Shown piece after piece: positions 7,631 through 14,774 of a DNA stretch of 64,000 nt. Below the pieces are notes generated by a model that saw only the letters and a program-made list of their open reading frames with translations, was not told the DNA's origin and did not search any database. A program made the position numbers and the translations under genes. This stretch comes from Trichomonas vaginalis G3. Taxonomy: Eukaryota; Parabasalia; Trichomonadida; Trichomonadidae. Position 1 is the first letter of the stretch, and each line of letters begins with the position of its first letter. The stretch is taken from positions 14,517,962 to 14,581,961 of the forward strand of contig NC_067208.1 in the NCBI RefSeq assembly GCF_026262505.1. The letters run 5' to 3'.

Positions 7631-8935
7631 TAGGGTGTCCAAAGGTGCGTTTAGCACAGCGCTCTATATGAGACTATTAAAGGAGATATATGCTGATTAT
7701 AAATATATAATAAAAAATATGAATATATGTATATGATGAGTATGTTGTATTTTGGCGCCATGCCGGGATATAAAATGAATTTTGAGACAAGAGGCGGTTT
7801 CGCGGGAAATTTTGGCGGGATTTTTTTCATTTTTTTAATGAATCATAAAGAAAACATCCTCGCTCTTGCAAAAAAATGCAAAGACTGTAAAAAATCTACG
7901 AGACATTGGTAAAATGCTTCAGTATGGATGCTCCTAGCTATTCCACTGTAACGTATCATGTTAGGATGTATCACTTCATGAACAAAAAGGCGCCCATCAT
8001 AAAAATTGACAAAAAATCGCCGGATCAAAGAAAAATCAAAGCAATTCTTCAAGCGCTAGATGAAAACCCAAGAGCATCACTCAGAAGGAAGAGGAGATGA
8101 CAAAGAATACCACGTACAACAGTCAGTTATTATCTGCACAATTATATTTGAACTACAAAACTAGCGTATACACGTTGGGTTCCGCACAACCTTATTCAGT
8201 TCAAAAAAAAATCTAGAGTCCAATCTTCGAAAGAGCTCCTCTCTATATTGCGTGCGTATCAATCCAAGAAGTTTCGCTTTTTAGTAACAGGGACGAGTCT
8301 TGGTTTCAAATATGCAACAGAAGCCAAAATCATGTGGATCCCCGAAGGATGAAAATCCGCAAACATTCCCGAAAGAAAAAAATTGACACACCAATGATTA
8401 TGTTGTCGGTTTTTGGGGCGTGAATGACATCATCGCAATTGATATTCTTCAAAACCTAATACGATGAATGCTCAGTATCTAATTGACAATGTTCTTACTC
8501 AAATTATCAATTCTGATGGGTTTGAGAAATCCAAATAACAAAAACAAAAGTTTGCAATTCATTTTGATAATTCAAGAGTTCACAAAAGTCATAAGGTAAT
8601 GAATTACTTGGTGGAAAACAATGTCAAAGTTGTTCCAAACCCAATTTATTCACCTGATATTGCACCCTCTGACTTTTATTTATTCGGCACGCTAAAAAAG
8701 AGAGCTGAAGGACGCGAATTCGCGAGTCCAGATGATCTTGAAAATTTTGTAGAGAGCAATTTGAGCAATTTTCTCATGATGATTTAAAGCGTGTCTTTCA
8801 AGCCTGGATCGATCGCTGCGAACGCGTGATTGAATCCAATGGTGATTATATTTAAATAAACTTTATATATATGTAACTTGTTTATTTCTATTCGCAGTAT
8901 TCAGGTTTGTGCTAAACACACCTTTGGACACCCTA
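7631..8935 (+). mobile_element. Tvmar1-like mariner, copy 1 (inactive)
   Basis: 1305-bp mariner with inverted ends (TAGGGTGTCCAAAGGTGCG on the left, its complement on the right) and TA duplications at 7629-7630 and 8936-8937. It is almost identical to copy 2 (42784-44085). The transposase frame (+) is broken by several small indels and stops, for example extra bases near 8096-8110 and 8290-8310, so it encodes only fragments such as MNYLVENNVKVVPNPIYSPD (8599-8787). It sits in the Maverick fibre gene, so it arrived after the Maverick. Confidence 0.93.
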
Positions 8936-8937
8936 TA

Positions 8938-10019
8938 TAGTGCAACTATTTCAGGTTTCTTCTGGTTTGTGTCAGAATATTTTTTATAATATAATCTTAT
9001 GTTTTCAGGGTAGGTAAAATCTTGACTATAATATTTATTTCTGTCATCTGTATAATAATATACTATTCTCGTTTTTTCTATTGCATTATATCTTTTATAT
9101 CTATAATAATCTAAATATAATGTTAGCTTTTGTTCATCTACATGTGGTGTTCTGTCGTCATCTCCATAGTCATAATAATGTGGTGCTGGAGCTGGGTCAG
9201 GCAATGTCATATCTGCCATTTCATAAACTCTTAAATATTTCTTTTGTTCGTCTCCATATAAGTTTAAGTAGCAGTTATTGTCTAATGGAACTTTAACTTG
9301 TGTACCATCATTCTTTTTATAGCTTACATACATTTCATTGTTATTTTTCGGAATGAGTTTATACCGTGTACCATTTTCTAAGGACTGTACCAACTGCCAT
9401 CTAAAATATTTATTTTCTTCATTGACAGAAAAGTCACCAACAATAGTTTCAATATTTTTTGTTCCTATCAAACTTTGGTATATTTCATTGACATATGTTT
9501 TATCTGCTTTATTTTCAAGGCTAACGTTTAAGTCTGTTATTTCAGAAGATGTATGTGTATGTCCAACGTCACTTTTCCTGTTTAAGGTTTCTTGTAAGTT
9601 TGTAATATCAGATATAGAATGTGTATGTCCAACGTCACTTTTCTTGTTTAAGGTTTCTTGTAAGTTTGTAATATTTGCAATGGTATGTGTATGTCCAACG
9701 GCACTTTTCCTGTTTAAGGTTTCTTGTAAGTTTGTAATATCAGATATAGAATGTGTATGTCCAACGTCACTTTTCCTGTTTAAGGTTTCTTGTAAGTTTG
9801 TAATATCAGATATAGAATGTGTATGAGTCTTATCTGCTTTTGTCTCTAATGTTTCCTTAAGACTTGGTATTTGGTTAATATAATGTATATGAGTCTTTTT
9901 AGAATATTCGTTTTCAGCTCTTGTCACTTCACTTGACATTTTATTGTCAACATATGTTTTGTCTGCTAGTTCAGGATGAGTATGTTCTTTTGTTGCATAA
10001 GTATAGATCCAAGGTGATG
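8938..10019 (-). pseudogene. Fibre-like protein, repeat shaft (piece 2 of 3)
   Basis: The middle of the fibre gene. Near 9540-9830 five 22-residue repeats built on HTHSISDITNLQETLNRK are encoded by a 66-bp DNA repeat. HTH..S.IT.L shafts are typical of phage and algal-virus tail or spike fibres. The frame stays open above its first ATG (9939) through TYATKEHTHPELADKTYV, up to the hairpin insertion at about 10020, which shows that the ATG is internal. After the shaft comes a Tyr/Asp-rich globular part ending KKPEIVALY, where mariner interrupts it. In an intact element the product would decorate the capsid (inference). Confidence 0.75.
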
Positions 10020-10116
10020 TGATTTTTGCATCCCTGGGATGGACGATACACCCAAAGTGTCACCTTTTTTGGGATAACATGAATTTTAAATATCATGAGA
10101 GTTCTGCAAACCATAT

Positions 10117-10177
10117 GCACAATATCTATTCAGCCTGACTTCTTGTATATATGAGTTAGACTTCTTAAATATTGTGC
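10117..10177. repeat. Hairpin A of array
   Basis: GCACAATAT at 10117-10125 pairs with ATATTGTGC at 10169-10177. The loop is long and carries a repeated GACTTCTT. Confidence 0.6.
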
Positions 10178-10279
10178 TTGGGGCGATATAAGCATTTCCG
10201 AGATTACCATCGTGCTCTATAGTATGCTACTTCTCCCTGGTTCTAGCTCAGTTCCAAGGATATTGGCGTTCAAGGATTT

Positions 10280-10334
10280 GGCAAGGTCCTTCCGAAGTCT
10301 CTCATTCGATGAGAGATTTCGGAAGAATCTTGCC
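10280..10334. repeat. Hairpin B of array
   Basis: A near-continuous stem: GGCAAG, CTTCCGAA and CTCTCAT pair with ATGAGAG, TTCGGAAG and CTTGCC around a TCG loop. Confidence 0.85.
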
Positions 10335-10394
10335 TTAAAGTACTCCAACTCTTGTTCTTTTGTTCCTAAATAGTGAGAAAAGTTATTTGACTAC

Positions 10395-10457
10395 TTAAGG
10401 TAGAGATTATCCGAGGTCCCTCATTTGATGAGAGGCCTCGGATAATCTCTGCCTTAA
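10395..10457. repeat. Hairpin C of array
   Basis: TTAAGG, AGAGATTATCCGAGG and CCTCAT pair with ATGAGAGG, CCTCGGATAATCTCT and CCTTAA around TTG. It has the same architecture and loop as B but a different stem sequence. Confidence 0.85.
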
Positions 10458-10498
10458 AATTGTACACTTGTAGTCCATGAGAGTGTAAGTATACATTG

Positions 10499-10561
10499 AT
10501 AGGACAGCTTTTCTTCTGAAGTCTTAGATTTGATGAGAACCTCAGAAGAAAACTGTCCTAT
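10499..10561. repeat. Hairpin D of array
   Basis: AGGACAG (10501-10507) pairs with CTGTCCT (10553-10559), and TTCTTCTGA (10511-10519) with TCAGAAGAA (10542-10550). The loop again contains TTTGATGAGA. Confidence 0.85.
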
Positions 10562-10580
10562 TTTATAGTAAAAGGAGTTT

Positions 10581-10631
10581 CAGGAGCTCCAAAGCTCCCT
10601 TTCGTAAGGATTAGGAGCTTTGGAGCTCCTG
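10581..10631. repeat. Hairpin E of array
   Basis: Perfect 18-bp arms, CAGGAGCTCCAAAGCTCC against its complement, around a 15-base loop. Hairpin G is a close copy. Confidence 0.9.
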
Positions 10632-10654
10632 TTCGTAGATGTGTTTCGCATCTT

Positions 10655-10696
10655 TCATCAGAAGAGGCCCAAATGGTAAATAGCCTCTGCTGATGA
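10655..10696. repeat. Hairpin F of array
   Basis: TCATCAG and AGAGG pair with CCTCT and CTGATGA. It sits between the two similar hairpins E and G. Confidence 0.75.
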
Positions 10697-10697
10697 G

Positions 10698-10754
10698 CTT
10701 CAGGAGCTCCAAGGCTCCCTCTCGTAACGATTAGGAGCTTTGTAGCTCCTGAAG
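10698..10754. repeat. Hairpin G of array
   Basis: CTTCAGGAGCTCCAAGGCTCC-like arms (10698-10718) pair with 10734-10754 with two mismatches. It is a duplicate of E with slightly longer arms. Confidence 0.9.
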
Positions 10755-10772
10755 GTAAGGTAGGATTGCTCT

Positions 10773-10826
10773 GATCTCAAATCAGTAGATGCCATGCCTC
10801 ATTATGAACTCTACTGACAAGAGATC
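10773..10826. repeat. Hairpin H of array
   Basis: GATCTC and TCAGTAGA pair with TCTACTGA and GAGATC, with small internal loops. Confidence 0.8.
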
Positions 10827-10871
10827 AAGAGCTCCAAGGACTCCCTTTTTATTAGTGGCGTTCTCACCATT

Positions 10872-10894
10872 TAGTAGGATTGCTGATCCTACTA
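10872..10894. repeat. Hairpin I of array
   Basis: Perfect 9-bp arms TAGTAGGAT/ATCCTACTA around a 5-base loop. The TAATGAAGTGAT block shared with the short insertion follows at once. Confidence 0.85.
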
Positions 10895-11459
10895 ATGAAG
10901 TGATCACTTAGTATACGTTTTGAATAAATTGAATTTTTTTAGAATTTAGTATTTTTTATAGACATCACATGTATATTATAAATACATAAATATATTCTTT
11001 AATTCAAAAAATTCAATTCGGTTTTGGATGGGTATCCCAGCCCCAAGTATTCAATTTTATTCAATTTTTTAAGAATTTTGGGTTGGGATGCCCAGACCAA
11101 AACAAGCTTTATATTTTGATGTGTAGATACGTATGTGTGCATCATTGTTGTGTTATATATTATGTTTTTAATGAAAAAAAAATCTGATTCAAAAAAAATT
11201 ATCACTAATTAGTTGATAATATAAAGAAAAAATAGATAAATTGTATGTTTTGAGAGTATTTATCCACATTCACTCATATGAATTTCATTAAATAGTGTCT
11301 TTTTACTCCCAAATTTATTTTGAATTATTGAAATCAAAGAAAAAAATCAAAAAAATTTCTCGAAATTTTTATTTTCAAAAAAAATTTGGATTTTATATTG
11401 AAAACTGACACTGGGAGGACGATAGGGCTGGGATTGGAGATACCCCGCTCACTTGGGAA

Positions 11460-11812
11460 AAATACGGATCTATAGCATAAGCATTGTTAGCTCTTTCTTC
11501 TTCTTTTGCTATTGCATCGTCTACATATTCTTTGTCAGCTTTGTTGTCAACATCTGCTTTCAAAAGAAGTTCATTTATAGGTTTCTCGTTTAAAGTTCCT
11601 TTTGTTGGATTTATACAGACAGTATTGTTCTTATTGTCTTGAAATAGAAACTCATCTGTCATTGGGTTTATTGTCAGTTTTAAGTCACCCCCTTTCAATG
11701 ACTCAGATATCTTAGAATAGTTTGAAAAGTTTGTTGTGTTCTTATTTAGAGCTTGCATAATGAGTTGTCGGTTGTGTTGTATTTCTCTCATAGACGCTGT
11801 TTCATTTGACAT
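11460..11812 (-). pseudogene. Fibre-like protein, N-terminal part (piece 1 of 3)
   Basis: The real start of the fibre gene: MSNETASMREIQHNRQLI, then a helical region and NKADKEYVDDAIAKEEERA, the kind of ADK.YVD unit that recurs in pieces 2 and 3. The reading frame runs on to 11393, but the residues after about AIDPY come from the inserted element. The start is divergent from the gene at 11831 over 18 bp that contain the Maverick box. The whole gene would run from 11812 to 7205 without the two insertions. Confidence 0.7.
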
Positions 11813-11830
11813 TTTTATTATAGATAAAAT
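11813..11830. promoter_or_regulatory. 18-bp divergent Maverick promoter
   Basis: TTTATTATAGATAAAAT separates ATGs on opposite strands (11812 minus, 11831 plus). Minus-strand reading gives ATTTTATCTATAATAAA, a form of the element box. Confidence 0.5.
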
Positions 11831-12656
11831 ATGCTTCCAATAGAAAAAGAAAATTCTAGAGTTGCTACAACTAAACCATTAGATGAACTTTTTACTAATG
11901 TCGGTCAAAAGTTTGAGACAGATACCGTAAAGCATGAAGGCTATCGTTTTGACTACCCATTAAGATGGTTAAGAGACCCATCTGTCACAAAAGCTATTGG
12001 CTTTCGTAGAATGAAGTTCATTTCAGAAGCCATACATGGTTTCCCATTTACGGTCGGTTTTGAAGTTCGATACTATAACAAAGAAAAACGTATGTATGAG
12101 AAATTTGAACAAGGAAAACTTTTACAAGTTAATTTGCTTATAAACTTAGAAACAACTCTTCAAGCTTTTCATCGAATATGCAAACCAGTATAACATTGAC
12201 GAGGGAGAATACCATCTCGATATTATTTATGACAGGAAAAATGCAACTGTTAAAATCAATAAAATAGAAGACCTTGGAGAAAACGTTTATATTTCTACAA
12301 AATATAACAACTTGGCATGGTATAGATTTATGAGGATGTTAAATCAGCCTGCAGCATATCCAGTACACCCGGACTATTATGAAGTCGAAAACCCTAATGG
12401 AACATATGAAAATATTTTCGACCAAGATGCTATTATTGTTCATGCTTCATTTTCTGGCGCCCAAAACTCTTTCTTATGCTTGGCAAATGACTTTTACGAA
12501 AAACCTACAAAGTTATACGAACCACCAAGTGGAAGTATTTCAGACTTTCAAGTATGGTTTACTACAGATGGAAGAAAAAGAATAATTCCATTATACCATG
12601 CGTTTTACTTAGAACTTAGTTTCATATACAACTACTATCGAACGGTAAAAATATAA
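11831..12656 (+). pseudogene. Candidate Maverick minor capsid (jelly-roll) protein, frameshifted
   Basis: Two consecutive frames belong to one gene. The first opens MLPIEKENSRVATTKPLDEL and loses phase near 12166, where an extra T follows QAF. The correct frame continues through EYANQYNIDEGEYHLDII and LAWYRFMRMLNQPAAYP to the TAA at 12656, for about 275 residues in all. Alternating hydrophobic strands with HASFSGAQNSFLCLAND and YHAFYLELSFIYNYY suggest a single jelly-roll penton-like protein, as encoded by Polintons. This is inference from length, strand pattern and position; no catalytic motif is seen. A false internal start exists at 12312. Confidence 0.55.
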
Positions 12657-12901
12657 TTTTTTAATACGGTTGAGGTGTTGGATTTGGTGCCACTAGACTG
12701 TGGTGCAGGTTCAGGCTGTTGTATAACAGGAGCTTGTTCTTCTGGTTCAGGGTCTTTAGGTATAATACCAACAAACTGACCTACTCTTTTACCAATATTT
12801 TTGACACCGTTCCATACTCCTCTTCCGACAGATTTTATTCCATTCCATATACCTCTTCCAACTTTTCTGAAGAAGTTTCCAATACTACTGAAGAAACCCA
12901 T
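12635..12901 (-). CDS. MG-starting amphipathic Maverick protein
   Basis: 88 residues, intact. The first half is a glycine-spaced amphipathic helix (MGFFSSIGNFFRKVGRGI, then WNGIKSVGRGVWNGVKNIG, an 11-residue-like repeat). The second half is Pro/Glu/Gln-rich (PEPEEQAPVIQQPEPAPQ). The Gly-2 start is a possible myristoylation signal. Together with the broken MGLFG gene at 5014-5425 it resembles small minor-capsid or membrane-active proteins of adenovirus-like particles. Function is inferred. It overlaps the end of the convergent gene at 11831-12656 by 22 bp. The start has TTTTTACACGTAGTAA before the ATG. Confidence 0.65.
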   Translation of the reverse strand: MGFFSSIGNFFRKVGRGIWNGIKSVGRGVWNGVKNIGKRVGQFVGIIPKDPEPEEQAPVIQQPEPAPQSSGTKSNTSTVLKNYIFTVR

Positions 12902-12918
12902 TTACTACGTGTAAAAAT

Positions 12919-13281
12919 CTAATGTCCGCCTAGTCTCTTACGTTTCCTGTTGAGTTCCATAGCATTCTTTAACTGGAGCTCATACATTCTGTTTCTCCTC
13001 TGGTAGAAAACATATTCTGGGTCAACTCCTGTGTTCGCGTCATCTGCATAAAGTTGTTTATATCCCACTTCAGGGTTTGTATAAAACTCTTTCCATCTCA
13101 TATTTGCATACCATGGTGGCAAACCTAACGCAGCGTCATTTGACATGGCAGTTTGCATTTGTACATCTGTTGGCACTTGACCATAGTTTGCCATTGCAGT
13201 TTGTATTCTAACTTCATTTGGAATATTCTCTGGGTTTGGTTGTCCAGGTTGCTGTGCATTCGCTAAGTTCTGTGCGTCCAT
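12919..13281 (-). CDS. Maverick hypothetical protein (QTAM repeat)
   Basis: 120 residues, intact, of unknown family. The N-terminal third is Asn/Gln/Pro-rich with a duplicated motif (RIQTAMANYGQVPTD and QMQTAMSNDAALGLP). The middle has aromatic clusters (WYANMRWKEFYTNPE). The C-terminus is a basic helix (YQRRNRMYELQLKNAMELN, ending RKRKRLGGH) that could bind DNA or act as a localisation signal. It sits between two small virion-type genes on the same strand, which suggests a virion role (inference). Confidence 0.6.
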   Translation of the reverse strand: MDAQNLANAQQPGQPNPENIPNEVRIQTAMANYGQVPTDVQMQTAMSNDAALGLPPWYANMRWKEFYTNPEVGYKQLYADDANTGVDPEYVFYQRRNRMYELQLKNAMELNRKRKRLGGH

Positions 13282-13298
13282 TTAATATTAGATAAAAA
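13282..13298 (-). promoter_or_regulatory. Maverick start-proximal box
   Basis: Minus-strand TTTTTATCTAATATTAA lies directly before the ATG at 13281 and 7 bp after the stop of the upstream micro-ORF. It is a close match to the box at 3156-3175. Confidence 0.5.
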
Positions 13299-13304
13299 TA
13301 TCTC

Positions 13305-13436
13305 TTACGAGTACATATACTGAACATTTACAGGCATTGGTTCATCTTCATATTCTCTGTACTTTTCTGCCACGTCAAATAAATAAATGACACAATGGAA
13401 AATACCTAAAACAAGTAGTCCTATTTCAAACCACAT
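13305..13436 (-). CDS. 43-aa single-pass membrane micro-protein
   Basis: A short frame of 43 codons plus stop, below usual length cut-offs. It begins MWFEIGLLVLGIFHCVIYLF, a convincing transmembrane helix, followed by DVAEKYREYEDEP and MPVNVQYMYS. Its ATG overlaps, in another phase, the last codons of the intended methyltransferase frame (which would end at 13421), a tight arrangement typical of compact viral genomes. Small membrane proteins occur in many virion modules, but the role here is unknown. Confidence 0.5.
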   Translation of the reverse strand: MWFEIGLLVLGIFHCVIYLFDVAEKYREYEDEPMPVNVQYMYS

Positions 13437-13500
13437 TTACTTACTAATAAAATTTCTTTATTGTGACACTTTCTCCAGTTTATAGGACCTCTCTCATATT

Positions 13501-14238
13501 CTATCTTGTCATATATAAACCATAGTCATGTATGTCCTCTAACCATCTCATAACGGTTTCCAAACCACTTTTATCGGATGTAAAGTAAAAGCATGGATGG
13601 TTATGTATAACGTCTAAAGTTTCTAAAGAGTCTCTCAAAGTCCAGTCTACTTGGTATTGAAAATCCCATGTGTTATAGAAAGGCGGGTCCACTATAAAGA
13701 AAACATTTTCCTTGTCTTTATATTTTTCATACAACTCTGTCCAATGACATCTCACAAACTCTATACCCTCAATATATTTTTCTATGTTCTCTTTGAAAAC
13801 ATTTGTATAGTTAAGATATAAAACTTTTGACATAAGTGTTTCAATGTCATGAACTCTTATAGCACCACTATATAATAGTCTAGCAGATATACTATTCCAG
13901 TCTATATATTCTGCTTTTTTCAAAACCTCTCTCACAATATTTTTCTTATCTAATGGTATACGTTCCATCTTACCTATAGGTATCTTTTCTTTTAACTCTT
14001 TCAATATATTGTTTGTGTCTGGTATATGTTTGAGACGGTCCATATAGTTGTCGAAGTCATTGCATATAATCTTTGAGTCAGGAAATACGGTATGACATAA
14101 ATGGGATATATAGAAACTTCCACCGAACAAATCTACAAATGTTAGACCATTCGGTAGTTTCTTAAGTTCTCTCAATATAATATCTTTACATCTACTCTTA
14201 TTTCCAAAGAACGATAACGGTGGTTTTGTAAAATTCAT
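13501..14238 (-). CDS. D12-class (Dam-like) DNA adenine N6-methyltransferase
   Basis: 245 residues that transfer a methyl group from S-adenosylmethionine to adenine N6. Motifs seen: PPLSFFGNKSRCKDII near the N-terminus (SAM-binding start typical of Dam/D12), VDLFGGSFYISH (about 35-46), the catalytic DPPF (about 183-186) followed by YNTWDF, and FYFTSDKSG. The frame ends early. A TATATATG run near 13514 seems to carry an extra AT; without it the frame would continue through IEYERGPINWRKCHNKE to a TAG at 13421, the expected Dam-type C-terminus. All core motifs precede the break, so activity is uncertain. Such genes occur in Mavericks and phages and may mark the element's DNA. Confidence 0.8.
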   Translation of the reverse strand: MNFTKPPLSFFGNKSRCKDIILRELKKLPNGLTFVDLFGGSFYISHLCHTVFPDSKIICNDFDNYMDRLKHIPDTNNILKELKEKIPIGKMERIPLDKKNIVREVLKKAEYIDWNSISARLLYSGAIRVHDIETLMSKVLYLNYTNVFKENIEKYIEGIEFVRCHWTELYEKYKDKENVFFIVDPPFYNTWDFQYQVDWTLRDSLETLDVIHNHPCFYFTSDKSGLETVMRWLEDIHDYGLYMTR

Positions 14239-14371
14239 TTATATATAATAATAAAAATGTTTTTACCTGAAAAGTGACAAAACATGAAAACATATATAAT
14301 TTGTGAAAAGCGACACAAAAAAGTCAACGGCTGGTCGGCTGGGGTTCGGTCCTCCTCTTGGGTCTTGGGAA

Positions 14372-14413
14372 AAACATCTTCAGGGCTAGAGGGCGCAACG
14401 CGCCTGGAAGCCC
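14372..14413. repeat. 42-bp GC-rich direct repeat, copy 1
   Basis: It runs from AAACATCTTCAGGGCTAGAG to CGCCTGGAAGCCC and matches 14439-14480 base for base. The core GGCGCAACGCGCC is a hairpin with 5-bp GC arms, and CTTC/GAAG can extend it. Confidence 0.9.
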
Positions 14414-14438
14414 TCCGAATATAAACTTCATTTATACT

Positions 14439-14480
14439 AAACATCTTCAGGGCTAGAGGGCGCAACGCGCCTGGAAGCCC
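14439..14480. repeat. 42-bp GC-rich direct repeat, copy 2
   Basis: Second copy, 67 bp after the first. Its end is 17 bp from the left arm of the 277-bp inverted repeat. Confidence 0.9.
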
Positions 14481-14497
14481 CACTACCTTTTTTTCAA

Positions 14498-14774
14498 TGG
14501 GGAGAAGCTTCCTAAACTTTTTAATCCCATAAATATGGTCATTATCTGGAATAAAGAGTTAAGCGTCATATGTCACTTTTTGTACTAAGGAAACATCGAC
14601 TTTATGCGTTATGACTTTTCGATGAGGAAACAAGTGTTCACGTATTATAAACTTCCTTATTCCAATAAACCAACCCTAAACATAATTAATTCTAAGAATG
14701 ATAATGGTCTCTTTTCTATGATAACCAAATCAATTTGGTTATCATAGTAAAGCACCAAAAACAGGAATAGGAAT
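14498..14774. repeat. 277-bp terminal inverted repeat, left arm
   Basis: It begins TGGGGAGAAGCTTCC and ends AAAACAGGAATAGGAAT. It is the reverse complement of 15953-16229 over the full 277 bases as far as I can check by eye. An inner palindrome (CTATGATAACCAAAT at 14716-14730 against 14733-14747, 2-base spacer) can form its own hairpin. Confidence 0.92.

Larger units (their letters stand above)
10020..11460. mobile_element. Hairpin-array insertion in fibre gene (ATCCCTGGGAT element, long form)
   Basis: About 1.44 kb with no reading frame, inserted in the fibre gene. The left end ATCCCTGGGATGGACGATA and right end GGGAGGACGATAGGGCTGGGAT match the ends of the short insertion at 5650-6309. Between 10117 and 10894 lie nine separate inverted repeats able to fold as hairpins (each listed below). 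The right third (10895-11390) is AT-rich with palindromic GGGTATCCCAGCCCC and GGGATGCCCAGACC blocks, as in the short form. No transposase is present. The borders are uncertain by tens of bases. The class is not known to me. Confidence 0.6.
14239..14497. other. Maverick right-flank non-coding stretch
   Basis: 260 bp before the inverted-repeat unit. It has AT-rich DNA with two AAAAGTGAC/AAAAGCGAC motifs, then a locally GC-rich part with the 42-bp direct repeat. The frame at 14235-14483 crosses the repeat and shows no protein-like character. Confidence 0.6.

Noticed and set aside
7727-8100. Maverick or host gene in the 7727-8100 frames
   Set aside because: Inside mariner copy 1; the same frames occur in copy 2.
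9338-9826. 162-residue plus-strand frame with CVCPTSLFLFKVSCKFVIS repeats
   Set aside because: Antisense shadow of the HTHS fibre repeats on the minus strand.
10008-11463. TATAGATCC/GGATCTATA as a target duplication of the hairpin insertion
   Set aside because: The two copies are inverted, not direct, and belong to fibre codons, so they are probably chance.
14235-14483. 82-residue frame beside the methyltransferase
   Set aside because: It is made of the 42-bp direct repeat and AT-rich flank, with no protein-like features.
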